A stretch of 64,000 nt of DNA, taken from the NCBI RefSeq assembly GCF_918814575.1, contig NZ_CAKKNS010000004.1, positions 1 through 64,000 on the forward strand, read 5' to 3'. This DNA is from Periweissella fabaria. Lineage in GTDB: Bacteria > Bacillota > Bacilli > Lactobacillales > Lactobacillaceae. Shown in pieces: positions 1 to 10,507 of this stretch. The position numbers were made by a program, and so were the translations under genes. Every line of letters begins with the position of its first letter. Position 1 is the stretch's first letter. A model generated the notes under the pieces. It did not search any database. It was not told the origin of the DNA and saw nothing but the letters and a program-made list of their open reading frames with translations.

Positions 1-41
1 CTCTCAAAACTAAATAAAGTTTTAACAATGCGTAAGTTTCC
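1..41 (-). other. 16S trailer arm of the rRNA processing stalk
   Basis: The spacer just downstream of the 16S 3' end is complementary over about 40 nt, with G-U pairs and a short bulge, to the 16S leader at 1743-1788. The transcript parts ACTTTATTTAGTTTT (trailer) and AAAACTGAATAAAGT (leader) pair almost perfectly. In known bacterial rRNA operons such a duplex is cut by RNase III to release pre-16S. The pairing is seen in the sequence; the cleavage is inferred. Confidence 0.75.
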
Positions 42-45
42 GTAT

Positions 46-1623
<1,578 letters not shown>

Positions 1624-1742
1624 AAAATGATGTCTGTTGACTCATTTGTTATCCGCTTCAAACATCGGGGAGATGTTTGAAGCATAATTTACTAGCGAAA
1701 TTGACATTCGCAAATTTGTTTAACTCTGAAATCTAGTTTCAA

Positions 1743-1788
1743 AGTACTTACACATTTGATTGTCAAAACTTTATTCAGTTTTCAAAGA
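1743..1788 (-). other. 16S leader arm of the processing stalk, with boxA-like segment
   Basis: This leader segment, transcribed before 16S, pairs with the trailer at 1-41 to close a stalk around the 16S precursor. It begins with GATCTTTGAAAACTGA, which resembles the boxA-type antitermination segments of Firmicutes rRNA leaders. The boxA role is an inference from similarity. Confidence 0.65.
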
Positions 1789-1834
1789 TCTACGTTGCCG
1801 TTAACAACTTAATATGTCGTAACAATATTCATTA

Positions 1835-1863
1835 ATAATACTTGATGTTTCAAACAATGTCAA
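1835..1863 (-). promoter_or_regulatory. rrn promoter P2
   Basis: A -35 TTGACA (complement at 1858-1863) and -10 TATTAT (complement at 1835-1840) are separated by exactly 17 bp and point toward the 16S gene. This is the proximal of two tandem near-consensus promoters, an arrangement typical of rRNA operons. Confidence 0.8.
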
Positions 1864-1935
1864 CACCTTTTTGAAATTGCTTTGAAATCAAAATTTGATG
1901 TTTGTTATTTGTTATTTGTTTGAGACAACTTAAAT

Positions 1936-1964
1936 ATAATACCGCGTCCCTAAATAAAAGACAA
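1936..1964 (-). promoter_or_regulatory. rrn promoter P1
   Basis: A -35 TTGTCT (complement at 1959-1964) and -10 TATTAT (complement at 1936-1941) have a 17-bp spacer with a GC-rich stretch (GGGACGCGG) just before the -10. It lies 101 bp upstream of P2 and has the same orientation. Confidence 0.75.
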
Positions 1965-2033
1965 CCTTTTTTTGAATTTATTTTATTTTAATCATTATTC
2001 CCAGATTAAACGTCACATAATTAGCCCTTACAT

Positions 2034-2050
2034 CAGGTAAATTTTACCTG
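2034..2050. repeat. 17-bp perfect palindrome CAGGTAAA-t-TTTACCTG
   Basis: Two 8-bp arms around a single central base lie between the kimA terminator and rrn promoter P1. No T run follows on either strand, so it looks more like a protein-binding site than a terminator. The regulator is unknown. Apart from this, the rRNA promoters and the kimA terminator, the 1624-2160 gap is AT-rich with no gene. Confidence 0.4.
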
Positions 2051-2092
2051 CAGTACCCATTTTACAATTAAGTTCATGAACTAAATAGCAAC

Positions 2093-2127
2093 AAAAAAGA
2101 TCGGAAGAACATTTCTTCCGACCTTTT
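2093..2127 (-). terminator. Terminator after kimA
   Basis: Hairpin with arms related to GGTCGGAAGAA/TTCTTCCGATC and a T6 run on the minus strand, 33 bp after the kimA stop codon. Confidence 0.85.
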
Positions 2128-2160
2128 GAAATTTATTTTAGTAACACTCAATACTTAAAA

Positions 2161-3996
2161 TTATTCTTTTAAGTGATAGTAATACGTTGAAATCGTCACA
2201 TCATCTCGTGTATTTAACACTGCCCGTAATCGAAAACTAGTTTGGTTATGCAAAATATTTTGCCAACCCTTCTTCGGCGTAAATTGTGGCACGATAATCG
2301 TTGTTGAATGATTTCGTTCCTTAGCCTTTTTAGCAATGACATCTACAAAGCGCACTGTTGGAGCCGCAATTGAACGATATGATGAATGGATATCAACATA
2401 GCGTACATCAGGAAATTCCGCCTTAAATTCTGCGGCAGTCCGATGTTCTTTGGTCGGATCGGTATCAAATGAAACGTGCATTGCAACAACATAGTCCCCA
2501 ATTGAGCGCGCATAGTCAATAGCCCCTGCTGTAACTCGAGTTACGTTTGAAACCAAGACAATTACTGTTGACCCAGAATAATTAACCCGTTGAATAGGTT
2601 GTTCTGAAACTAAGCGTAATTGACGAGCGACATTCCGATAGTGTTTGTTGATTTTTAAGAACATGTAAATAAGTGCTGGCATGATAATTAAGTATGGCCA
2701 AACGTTGGTGAAGTGTAGCGCAAACAAAATTAAAACTAAAACACCTGAGATAATGGCACCAATCGCATTAATAACTGACTTAGTAATCCATCCCCGACCA
2801 CGTTCGCGATACCAGTGAATAATCATTCCTGATTGACTCAACGTAAACGGTACAAACACCCCCACAGCATACAATGGAATTAACTTATCAGTTTGCCCAT
2901 TAAAAATGGCAATCAAGATAATCGCCCCAACAGCTAAAGAAACAATCCCATTTGAGTAACCTAAACGATCACCTTTATCCATGTACATATGTGGCATAAA
3001 CTTGTCTTTAGCTAAGTTATACGCCAACATTGGAAACGCTGAGAAACCAGTATTAGCCGCAACTGCCAAAATCATCGCTGTTGCTAGTTGTAATAGATAG
3101 AAGAAAATTCCATGACCAAATGTTTTAATCCCAATTTGAGCTAAAACCGTCACATGTCCATTAGGCCGGATACCATACCAATATGATAAGAATGTAATCC
3201 CGGCAAAAAAGAAAGCCAAAATTGTAGCCATGATTGCTAATGTAGCTGCCGCATTTTTAGGTTTGGGATCTTTAAAATTAGGCACAGCATTACTAATTGC
3301 TTCTACTCCGGTTAATGAAGATGAACCACTAGAAAACGCCCGTAAAAATAATACAATACTCATCCCGGCAAATGAATGTCCCACTGCTAATGGCGCAGAA
3401 AATTCAACATGACCGGTCACAATATTGTAAAATCCGATGATAATCATCAACGAAATCATCACAACAAAGGAGTATACTGGCACCATTAAAAATGATGCTG
3501 ATTCACGAACCCCACGTAGATTAAGGCACATTACTAAAATCACAATGACAATCGAAATCGGTACTGTTTGTCCTTGCAGCGCTGGAATTGCAGACGTAAT
3601 CGCCTCTGTCCCAGCTGTTACAGATACCGCAACTGTTAACATATAGTCAACTAGCAATGAACCACCCGCAACTAAACCCAGGTTACGCCCCCAATTGGTT
3701 GAAGCGACCATATACGCACCACCACCACCAGGATAAGCGTGAATAATCATGCGATATGATAACGTAATTGCTGCTAATAAAATTAACACCAACATCGCAA
3801 CTGGAATTTGAAACCACATTGCTGAAGCAGATACGGCCAAAAGCACCGCAGTAATTTGTTCAGTCCCATACGCAACTGATGACAACGCATCAGATGATAA
3901 TAAGGCCAACGCTTTAAACTTCGATAAAGATTGGTTACCTTCATCCAAAGTTTTCAACGGCTTCCCAATAATCAGTCGTTTTAGATAACGCCACAT
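2161..3996 (-). CDS. kimA: KimA-like potassium importer (APC/KUP superfamily)
   Basis: This 611-residue membrane protein matches, from memory, B. subtilis KimA (YdaO), a high-affinity K+/H+ symporter inhibited by c-di-AMP. Diagnostic stretches are IGKPLKTLDEG (about 10-20), LLSSDALSSVAYGTEQ (32-47), AYPGGGGAY (about 86-94) and LTGVEAISNAVPNF (about 230). Roughly twelve membrane segments occupy the first 450 residues. A cytoplasmic C-terminal domain with a universal-stress-protein-like fold follows, ending in YYYHLKE. The ATG at 3996 was chosen over an upstream start at 4032 because AAGGAGA sits 8 nt before it. The ydaO-type c-di-AMP riboswitch that controls the Bacillus gene is not visible. 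Potassium is the inferred substrate. Confidence 0.85.
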   Translation of the reverse strand: MWRYLKRLIIGKPLKTLDEGNQSLSKFKALALLSSDALSSVAYGTEQITAVLLAVSASAMWFQIPVAMLVLILLAAITLSYRMIIHAYPGGGGAYMVASTNWGRNLGLVAGGSLLVDYMLTVAVSVTAGTEAITSAIPALQGQTVPISIVIVILVMCLNLRGVRESASFLMVPVYSFVVMISLMIIIGFYNIVTGHVEFSAPLAVGHSFAGMSIVLFLRAFSSGSSSLTGVEAISNAVPNFKDPKPKNAAATLAIMATILAFFFAGITFLSYWYGIRPNGHVTVLAQIGIKTFGHGIFFYLLQLATAMILAVAANTGFSAFPMLAYNLAKDKFMPHMYMDKGDRLGYSNGIVSLAVGAIILIAIFNGQTDKLIPLYAVGVFVPFTLSQSGMIIHWYRERGRGWITKSVINAIGAIISGVLVLILFALHFTNVWPYLIIMPALIYMFLKINKHYRNVARQLRLVSEQPIQRVNYSGSTVIVLVSNVTRVTAGAIDYARSIGDYVVAMHVSFDTDPTKEHRTAAEFKAEFPDVRYVDIHSSYRSIAAPTVRFVDVIAKKAKERNHSTTIIVPQFTPKKGWQNILHNQTSFRLRAVLNTRDDVTISTYYYHLKE

Positions 3997-4157
3997 TATA
4001 AAAGTTCTCCTTAGAAACAATTTAGAGCGCACATTAAATTTGTGCTAAATAATATCAATACCAAGGCAATTTTACGCTTTTTACCTATATAAGCAACCCC
4101 TTGTTAGCAACATAATTACTCTGTAACTAAAATACGGGATTAAACGCTAGATTGCAA

Positions 4158-4186
4158 TTGTAGTCGTTGATAATTTCAGCTACAAT
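4158..4186 (+). promoter_or_regulatory. Promoter of the deoxynucleoside kinase gene
   Basis: TTGTAG (4158-4163), 17 bp, TACAAT (4181-4186), 34 bp before the start codon. The gap between the divergent kimA and kinase genes holds nothing else that I recognise. Confidence 0.55.
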
Positions 4187-4219
4187 TAATTATGAATTTT
4201 TTAGACAAGGAAGGACATT

Positions 4220-4855
4220 ATGGTGATTATTACAGCTGGTATGATTGGTGTCGGAAAAACAACATTAACAGGTCTCATTGCAGACCATCTTGACACACAA
4301 GCATTTTTTGAACCCGTAGGAGAAAATCCGGTACTCCCACTTTTTTACGCAAATCCAAAACAATATGCCTTTTTATTACAAATTTATTTTTTAAATAAAC
4401 GTTTTGGTATGATTAAATCTGCTTTAGCAGACAACAACAATGTCCTTGATCGTTCAATCTATGAAGATGCGTTATTCACCAAAGAAAATAATAAAGAAGG
4501 TAATATTTCTGATACTGAATTAGATGTTTACCTCTCATTATTAGATAACATGATGGCCGAATTACAACAATTACCTAAAAAGGCTCCTGATTTATTAGTG
4601 TATGCAGAAACTGACTTTGAAACGATTCTTTACCGCATTCGTAAACGTGGGCGTGATTACGAACAATTTGATAATAATGAAGAACTTCGTGATTATTATT
4701 TCAAAATGTGGAGCGCTTATAAGCAATGGTTTGATGAGTATGACGTTTCACCAAAACTTAAAATCGATTTACAAAAATATGATTTAGAATTACCCGAAAA
4801 TCAAGCAATTGTCCTCAAAATGATTGACGATGAATTAGCTAAAGTTCGTTCATAA
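4220..4855 (+). CDS. Deoxynucleoside kinase (dGK/dAK family)
   Basis: A 211-residue cytosolic kinase that phosphorylates deoxynucleosides to dNMPs for salvage. The P-loop GMIGVGKTT is at 7-15. The catalytic acidic residue follows in FFEPVGENP (29-37). The family's DRS motif is in LDRSIYED (76-83). The arginine-rich lid RKRGRDYE is at 141-148. Length is typical of Lactobacillales dGK/dAK enzymes, which often act as heterodimers; no second subunit is in this window. The start is supported by AAGGAAGG upstream. It is monocistronic, between its own promoter and a terminator at 4857-4886. Whether it prefers dG, dA or dC cannot be read here. Confidence 0.9.
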   Translation: MVIITAGMIGVGKTTLTGLIADHLDTQAFFEPVGENPVLPLFYANPKQYAFLLQIYFLNKRFGMIKSALADNNNVLDRSIYEDALFTKENNKEGNISDTELDVYLSLLDNMMAELQQLPKKAPDLLVYAETDFETILYRIRKRGRDYEQFDNNEELRDYYFKMWSAYKQWFDEYDVSPKLKIDLQKYDLELPENQAIVLKMIDDELAKVRS

Positions 4856-4856
4856 T

Positions 4857-4886
4857 AAAAAAGGATGCATTAGCATCCTTTTTTAT
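4857..4886. terminator. Bidirectional terminator between kinase and usp genes
   Basis: Hairpin AAAAGGATGC-ATTA-GCATCCTTTT with A and T runs on both sides, serving the convergent kinase (plus) and usp (minus) genes. Confidence 0.85.
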
Positions 4887-4930
4887 TTGTTTATTTATGC
4901 CCGGACAACTAAGACGTCAACGTTAGCATG

Positions 4931-5347
4931 TTACACAATAAAGTGTGCGTTTGAACCAATCAAAACCCGTTCAACAACGTTGGTCCCAGTTGCCCCAATA
5001 ACTACTAAGTCAGCATCGTATTTAGTCACTAAATCTTCAGCGAGTGCTGTTTTAGAATTGCCCTTTGTTACTTCCAAAATAACATTTTGAATACCTGCCG
5101 CTTTAGCTTGTTGTACTAAGACTTCACCGCTATCTTGTAGGCGTCCTAACATATCAACCTCAGCAGCTTTGTTAATATAAGATGCCCCTAATGCCATCCC
5201 CATTCCAACGTAACGATCAGAATTTAAAATACTAGCAATGATTAAGGTTGCTTCATTTTGTTTTGCCAATTCCACCGCTCGGTCAAATGCTTCTCGAGCT
5301 TGTGATGAACCATCAACTCCAACGAGAATCTTTTGATATCTTTTCAT
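4931..5347 (-). CDS. Universal stress protein, shortened by an in-frame stop
   Basis: UspA-family ATP-binding protein of 138 residues. ILVGVDGSS opens the fold (7-15), and the nucleotide-binding signature G-x2-G-x9-G-S is intact (GATG 118-121, GS 131-132). The reading frame stops with TAA at 4931-4933 directly after HFIV. The same frame continues as HANVDVLVVRA to a second TAA at 4895-4897, just before the terminator. That continuation is the usual last beta strand of the family, so the ancestral gene was about 150 residues (4895-5347). The stop could be a recent nonsense mutation, a sequencing error or a tolerated truncation. The upstream GGGGGG is an unusual ribosome-binding site. Confidence 0.85.
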   Translation of the reverse strand: MKRYQKILVGVDGSSQAREAFDRAVELAKQNEATLIIASILNSDRYVGMGMALGASYINKAAEVDMLGRLQDSGEVLVQQAKAAGIQNVILEVTKGNSKTALAEDLVTKYDADLVVIGATGTNVVERVLIGSNAHFIV

Positions 5348-5472
5348 AAGTAACCCCCCATTACAATAATCAGTACCTTACAAACTTAATAAGTAAGCAT
5401 TCCGTATTTTGAGCTCACTTATCTACTCACATTATAACGCTTTTGTCATTATTAACTAATATATTTACATAC

Positions 5473-5525
5473 AAAAAGGCCCAGCTTAGATACTCCTTAG
5501 TAGTTATCCAAGCTGGACCTTTTTT
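5473..5525 (-). terminator. Terminator after the ABC exporter operon
   Basis: Long hairpin with arms AAAAAGG(T)CCAGCTT and AAGCTGGGCCTTTTT read on the minus strand, just after the stop codon of the second exporter gene. Confidence 0.85.
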
Positions 5526-5537
5526 ATTTAATTAAGT

Positions 5538-7319
5538 TTACTCAAAAACCATTTGGTTATTATACAATTCGGCGTAAAATCCATTTTCAGCCAGCAACTC
5601 ATGGTGGTTACCTTCTTCAATGATATTACCGTCCTTGAGAACAACAATCTTATCGGCATTTAAAATAGTCTTCAAACGGTGCGCAATTACAAAACTAGTC
5701 CGACCTTTAATCACGTTATCCATTGCTTTTTGAATGCGGGCTTCTGTGACCGTATCAACATTAGACGTTGCTTCATCTAAAATCAATAAATCCGGATTAG
5801 TTAAAATTGTCCGCGCAATTGAAATCAATTGCTTTTGACCAGTTGAGAAAACTGAATTTTCATCCGTAACTTTCGTATCATAGCCATCTTCTAAGCTCAT
5901 GATAAAGTCATGAATATTGGCTTCTTCAGCTGCGGCATACATTTGCTCATCAGTTGCATCAGGCTTACCAAAAACAATATTATCTCGGATTGTACCACTA
6001 AAGAGAACTGATTCTTGCAAGACAATCCCAACGTGATCGCGTAATGAATCAATATCCATTTCACGGACATCCACACCATCAAACTTAACCGAACCACCCG
6101 TAACATCATAGAATCGATTAAGTAAATTCATCACCGTAGTTTTCCCAGAACCAGTTGGCCCCACTAAGGCAACCATCTGACCTTTATCAACTTCAATTGA
6201 AATACCGTGTAAGATTTCACGATTAGCATCATAGCCAAAATGAACGTCATCTAACATAATCTTACTCTTGAGATTATCAATATGTTTCCCATTAGTTGGA
6301 TTAATTTCATTTGGTTCAACCATCACTTCATTAATTCGACGAGCCCCTGTTAAAGCAAGTTGTAACATGTTATACATTGAGGTTAATTGGGTAATTGGTT
6401 GGTAGTATTGTTGTGAATATTGAACAAAGATAACCACTAACCCAAGGGCTGTAGCTCGACTCATATCACCATGTAAGGCTAAATATGAACCAAAGAAAAT
6501 GACAACAGCCGTATTAATCAATGACATTCCTTGCATTAATGGGAAAAGCATTCCTGAATATACTTGGCCGGTAAATGTCGCTTGCCGCACCCGTTCGTTA
6601 TGTTCAAGGAAGTTATCCACAGATTCTTTTTGCAACCCGTTAGTAATAATTACGCGTTCACCAGTAATTTGTTCATTAATATAACCGTTTAAACGGCCAA
6701 CTTCATCTTGTTGTAAATCAACATATTTACGTGCTTTTCGAATCATGAAAAAAGCAATCAAAATGGTAATTGGGGTACTGGCAACCGTAACCCAAGCCAA
6801 TTCGGCACTTTCACGAAACATCATAATTAAAATTCCAATCATCAACGTAATATTTGAGAATAATTGAAATAGTCCTTGGTTCATCGCATTAAAGATATTA
6901 TCCAAATCAGACGTAAAGCGTGATAGGATTTCACCATCTTTGTGTGAATCAAAATACTTAATCGTCATTTTTTGAAGTTTTTGAAAAAGGCCAACCCGCA
7001 TCGCATTCGTAGAATAACCTGTAATGCGTGAAATCACTAAACTTGAAATAAACATTGCCACGGCATTAAAGAGAAAAAACATTAACATCATCATTAATGC
7101 ATGATGAAAATCCGTTTTTGAGGCTAAATTATGTGTCATCGGATTAAGCCGTAATTCAACATATTTAGCCAAATCCGTGATGGCATTTCCCATAAAAATT
7201 GGTGCTTTTACTTGTAAATACGTTGAGACAATCGTTAAAACAAATACAAAAGCAATCCCTAATTTGTATTGTTTCAAATACTGCACAAAAAATTTCGTAC
7301 CTTGTTTAAATTCTTGCAT
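5538..7319 (-). CDS. Heterodimeric ABC exporter, consensus-site subunit
   Basis: A 593-residue half-transporter: six-helix transmembrane domain (about 1-330), then ATPase domain. Walker A is GPTGSGKTT, Walker B is LLILDEATS with the catalytic glutamate, and the switch histidine is present (FVIAHR). The signature is degenerate, FSTGQ instead of LSGGQ. It starts one base after the stop of the upstream ABC gene (TAAGATG), so the two are translationally coupled. The asymmetric motifs fit the LmrCD/BmrCD type of multidrug exporter, in which this subunit supplies Walker A/B of the active ATP site and the defective signature of the dead site. Transported substrates cannot be inferred. Confidence 0.9.
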   Translation of the reverse strand: MQEFKQGTKFFVQYLKQYKLGIAFVFVLTIVSTYLQVKAPIFMGNAITDLAKYVELRLNPMTHNLASKTDFHHALMMMLMFFLFNAVAMFISSLVISRITGYSTNAMRVGLFQKLQKMTIKYFDSHKDGEILSRFTSDLDNIFNAMNQGLFQLFSNITLMIGILIMMFRESAELAWVTVASTPITILIAFFMIRKARKYVDLQQDEVGRLNGYINEQITGERVIITNGLQKESVDNFLEHNERVRQATFTGQVYSGMLFPLMQGMSLINTAVVIFFGSYLALHGDMSRATALGLVVIFVQYSQQYYQPITQLTSMYNMLQLALTGARRINEVMVEPNEINPTNGKHIDNLKSKIMLDDVHFGYDANREILHGISIEVDKGQMVALVGPTGSGKTTVMNLLNRFYDVTGGSVKFDGVDVREMDIDSLRDHVGIVLQESVLFSGTIRDNIVFGKPDATDEQMYAAAEEANIHDFIMSLEDGYDTKVTDENSVFSTGQKQLISIARTILTNPDLLILDEATSNVDTVTEARIQKAMDNVIKGRTSFVIAHRLKTILNADKIVVLKDGNIIEEGNHHELLAENGFYAELYNNQMVFE

Positions 7320-7320
7320 C

Positions 7321-9033
7321 TTAAACCTCCAATGCCTTTTGGGTTTGGTAGATTTCTTGGTAAGCCTTATTATTAGCGACTAACTCTTGGTGCGTTCCTT
7401 CACCAACAATCTTACCTTCATCCAAAACGATAATCTTATCTGCATTAATCACTGACGCAATCTTTTCAGCAATCACAAAGGTTGTTGAACCTGCCAACTC
7501 ACGATCAAGGGCTTCTTTAACTAATTTTTCTGATTTTGCATCCAAAGCTGATGTTGAATCATCTAAAATCAAAATTTTAGGCGAACCAATTACCCCACGA
7601 GCAATTGAGAGCCGTTGCTTTTGTCCCCCTGAGAAGTTAGCTGAACGTTCTTCAACTGGTGCATCATACTGTTTATCAAGTTTTTCAATAAATTCTGATG
7701 CCTGGGCAATATCTGCGGCCCGTTTCATATCTTCAAGGGTTGCATCACGTTTACCTTGACGTAAATTATCAGCAATCGTTCCTGAAAACAAGGTTGCCCG
7801 TTGTAAAACAAACGACACTGCTTTACGCAATGATTTTTCATTAACGTTCTTTAAATCAGCCCCATCAATCAACACTTCCCCTTCAGTTGGATCAAAAAGA
7901 CGTGGAATTAACTGCGCCAATGTTGATTTACCAGAACCAGTTGCCCCGACAATCCCGATCATTTGCCCAGCTTGAGCCGTAAATGAAATATCTTTTAAAG
8001 TTGGACTTTCATCGCCTGGATAAGTAAATGAAACGTTTTTGAATTCAACGTTTCCGACAATATCTTTTTCAGGTGTATCGCCATACGTCAAAGTGTTTTT
8101 GGTTTTTAAAATTTCATTCAACCGGCTTAATGAAACCATCCCACGTGATGCAAAAGTCATCATCATTCCACCAATGATAATGGCCATCATAATTTGGGCT
8201 AAGTAGTTAATATATGAAGTAACCGCTGCTAAGGCAGTTGGGTCACTATCAACCATTTTACCAACAAAGAAAATCGCACCGGTAATAGTTAAGTTGGCAA
8301 TTAACATGAACGCCGGCACAATTACTGAAAACCAGTTACCAATAACAATATTTAGATCCCGCATGTCATCAGATACTTTAGTAAATCGTTTAATTTCGTT
8401 GTCTTCTTGAACAAATGATTTAACTACTCGGACACCGCCTAAGTTTTCCTTAGCCAATGTATTCACATGATCAATTGATTTTTGCATCTTACCAAAATTA
8501 CGACCCATGCGGCCAAATGATACTCCAGCCACTGCCACAATTAGGACAATCATGACAATAATAATCCACCATAATTTAGGTAGTGTAACAATCGCTAAAA
8601 TAAATGCCCCCACAAAAATAATCGGAATTCGCATTAACGTTTGCAAGAACATCATCATTAAGTTTTGCACTTGATTAATATCATTCGTTAACCGGACAAC
8701 TAAGTTACTGGCCGCAAACTTTTCAATATTTTCAAATGAAAAGTTTTGAATTTTCCGGTAAACTTCCTCCCGAACATCGGCAGCCACTCCTTGAGCAACT
8801 TTAGCGGCAAAAATCGTATTAATTGCCCCACCAATTAAGCCAACAATTGCGATAATAATAAGTTCCAAACCTAATTTATCAACTTCATGTGTATTATTTT
8901 TGATAATTGCTTCAAGCACTTTTTGTAATAACTTTGGTTGCCACAACATCGACAACGCCATAATAGTAACTGAAATAAAGGCCCATAAAATATCAAACCG
9001 ATATTTCTTACCATGTCTAATCAATATTTCCAC
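7321..9033 (-). CDS. Heterodimeric ABC exporter, degenerate-site subunit
   Basis: A 570-residue half-transporter that is the first gene of the pair. After the transmembrane domain, the ATPase domain has Walker [10 protein letters not shown] and an intact FSGGQKQR signature. Walker B, however, ends ILILDDSTS with Asp in place of the catalytic Glu, and the switch region reads FVIAEK, with Glu replacing the conserved His. These changes predict a non-hydrolysing site formed with the FSTGQ signature of the downstream partner. The GTG start at 9033 follows GAGGA by 6 nt. This is very likely an LmrCD/BmrCD-type drug or lipid exporter at the plasma membrane. Confidence 0.9.
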   Translation of the reverse strand: MEILIRHGKKYRFDILWAFISVTIMALSMLWQPKLLQKVLEAIIKNNTHEVDKLGLELIIIAIVGLIGGAINTIFAAKVAQGVAADVREEVYRKIQNFSFENIEKFAASNLVVRLTNDINQVQNLMMMFLQTLMRIPIIFVGAFILAIVTLPKLWWIIIVMIVLIVAVAGVSFGRMGRNFGKMQKSIDHVNTLAKENLGGVRVVKSFVQEDNEIKRFTKVSDDMRDLNIVIGNWFSVIVPAFMLIANLTITGAIFFVGKMVDSDPTALAAVTSYINYLAQIMMAIIIGGMMMTFASRGMVSLSRLNEILKTKNTLTYGDTPEKDIVGNVEFKNVSFTYPGDESPTLKDISFTAQAGQMIGIVGATGSGKSTLAQLIPRLFDPTEGEVLIDGADLKNVNEKSLRKAVSFVLQRATLFSGTIADNLRQGKRDATLEDMKRAADIAQASEFIEKLDKQYDAPVEERSANFSGGQKQRLSIARGVIGSPKILILDDSTSALDAKSEKLVKEALDRELAGSTTFVIAEKIASVINADKIIVLDEGKIVGEGTHQELVANNKAYQEIYQTQKALEV

Positions 9034-9120
9034 AAGAGTTCCTCACTTTTTTTATGATAATAGTATTCTACGCTTCTTTTATTGGAAAAGCATAAATTAG
9101 TTACAAAAAAATAGTAAATT

Positions 9121-9585
9121 TCATTGCCAAATAGTTTCCCATTGTCCGGCCATATTGCGATTTTTTAAAGCTAATGCTGAAATATCAGGATTATCAAAAA
9201 CAGGTAACATCTCTTTAAAAGTCTTTGGAAGTACATAATCATCAAGTTGCTCACGGGTCGTCCAAAAAATAGCCCCTTCCTTAGAAGCTTTAATTTCACC
9301 ATGATATGCGGTCGCTTTAAATAAAAAGACGATATACCGTGCACCATCAGCTAATGGCCATTCTTTAATACCAACTAAACTTGGTTTATTTATTTCAAGC
9401 CCCGTCTCTTCACGAACTTCACGAATCGCTGATTCAACAATCGTCTCATTTACTTCAACATGCCCACCAGGAAAAGTTACTCCCGGCCACTTCGGATTAC
9501 GTCGGTCCTCCACTAAAATTTGCCCCGTTTGTGGATTTTCAATCATAATCATATTAGTAATTTCAATTGCTTGATACCGTGCCAT
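9121..9585 (-). CDS. Nudix hydrolase
   Basis: A 154-residue Nudix protein with a perfect box G-x5-E-x7-REVREETGL at 41-63, preceded by WPGVTFPGGHVE. MutT/8-oxo-dGTP diphosphatase relatives have this size and layout, so nucleotide-pool sanitation is plausible, but Nudix substrates cannot be told from the box alone. The start is supported by AGAGGAAAA. It runs in the same direction as the ABC exporter genes, 87 bp upstream of them, with no clear terminator in between. Confidence 0.85.
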   Translation of the reverse strand: MARYQAIEITNMIMIENPQTGQILVEDRRNPKWPGVTFPGGHVEVNETIVESAIREVREETGLEINKPSLVGIKEWPLADGARYIVFLFKATAYHGEIKASKEGAIFWTTREQLDDYVLPKTFKEMLPVFDNPDISALALKNRNMAGQWETIWQ

Positions 9586-9724
9586 TGCATTTTCCTCTTT
9601 TCGAATTTGTACTTTATTTTACTGAATGTTCTTTAATAAGCAAGTTTTCGATACATAATCCCCACGCCATTTTAAGATTTTCAATGCTATACTAGTTCTA
9701 TATAAATTTTTACAAGGAGTTACC

Positions 9725-10054
9725 ATGAAACCAAAAAAAATCAGCACCCACGTCATTCCGGTTAGTAATCCTGCTCGCGCCTTTCGTTTTTTCCATGAAG
9801 TATTTGACGTTCCCGCTTTTGAGGAAACAAATACAAATAAATATCTTGTCCTTGAACAAGAACGATTAGCCTTTATTACTGGCGAACCAACCGAGTTAGA
9901 GTTAACTGTTAAGGATCATTTCGAAACGGTACAAAATCACTTAGCAAGCTACTATGTAACCATCTTAAGTATCGAAGAAGCACGTTTAAAAAAGATGATT
10001 GTTACGATCGAAGATTTTGAAAAGAATAAAATACGAATTATTTGCAATAAATAA
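9725..10054 (+). CDS. VOC (glyoxalase/bleomycin-resistance)-like protein
   Basis: A 109-residue protein starting ISTHVIPVSNPARAFRFFHEVFDV, which has the beta strand plus helix pattern of a VOC-superfamily module (strand, 'AxxFYxxvFg'-like helix, strand pair). Only one module is present, so an active form would need to dimerise. Metal-ligand positions are uncertain and no enzymatic role is claimed. The start follows AAGGAG. The AT-rich upstream gap contains a TATACT-like -10. It could instead be a family-specific hypothetical protein. Confidence 0.6.
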   Translation: MKPKKISTHVIPVSNPARAFRFFHEVFDVPAFEETNTNKYLVLEQERLAFITGEPTELELTVKDHFETVQNHLASYYVTILSIEEARLKKMIVTIEDFEKNKIRIICNK

Positions 10055-10107
10055 ACGTATTCTTTACATTTTTATATTTCTTTTACAAACTATAAAGTTA
10101 TCAAAAG

Positions 10108-10136
10108 TTGAAACGTTCGTATTTTAATGGTATAGT
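10108..10136 (+). promoter_or_regulatory. Promoter of the NUMOD4-like gene
   Basis: TTGAAA (10108-10113), a 17-bp spacer and TATAGT (10131-10136), near-consensus, give a short 5' leader of about 58 nt before the start codon at 10202. Confidence 0.75.
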
Positions 10137-10201
10137 TAACTTACCAAACAAGCTTTGGGTTAAGATTCTACCAAATTGAATACAATATGGAGCGTTTTGA
10201 T

Positions 10202-10456
10202 ATGAAAAATTTGCGAGCAATCCCTGGTTTTGAAGGCCATTATGGCATGAGTAGTACTGGTGATGTCTATCGCCTATCAACTGTTGACCAACGTGGTCAT
10301 AAACGAAATCAACGCTCACTTAGAGCAAGTATGCACGGACGTGGTTATTTATACGTTCGCCTCAGCCTTCACGGTGAAAGAAAAATGTATAGCTTGAACA
10401 CATTAATTCGGAAGACTTTTCCTGAAGCAACAACTTTACTAAGTGTTGTTTCGTAA
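10202..10456 (+). CDS. Solitary NUMOD4-domain small protein
   Basis: An 84-residue protein. LRAIPGFEGHYGMSSTGDVYRL matches the NUMOD4 motif (typically 'W+.IPGFEGYYEVSNxGRVRSL'), and YLYVRLSLHGERKMYSLNTL resembles the segment that normally precedes the HNH nuclease domain in phage homing endonucleases. No HNH catalytic segment follows; the protein ends after RKTFPEATTLLSVVS. The ATG at 10202 is preferred over the one at 10187 because GGAG (10189-10192) lies 9 nt before it. It has its own promoter and terminator. It is either a decayed homing endonuclease or a free-standing DNA-binding protein. Confidence 0.6.
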   Translation: MKNLRAIPGFEGHYGMSSTGDVYRLSTVDQRGHKRNQRSLRASMHGRGYLYVRLSLHGERKMYSLNTLIRKTFPEATTLLSVVS

Positions 10457-10470
10457 TCATTTAACGCAAC

Positions 10471-10505
10471 AAAAAATCCCATGAAAAATTTCATGGGATT
10501 TTTTA
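10471..10505. terminator. Bidirectional terminator
   Basis: Near-perfect hairpin AAAAAATCCCATGAAA/TTTCATGGGATTTTTT between the convergent NUMOD4-like gene and the alpha/beta hydrolase gene. Confidence 0.9.
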
Positions 10506-10507
10506 GT

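Noticed and set aside
3997-4219. c-di-AMP riboswitch upstream of kimA
   Set aside because: I see only a small hairpin; the conserved multi-stem ydaO fold is not present by eye.
10187-10456. Prophage remnant around the NUMOD4 gene
   Set aside because: No integrase, attachment repeats or other phage genes are nearby.
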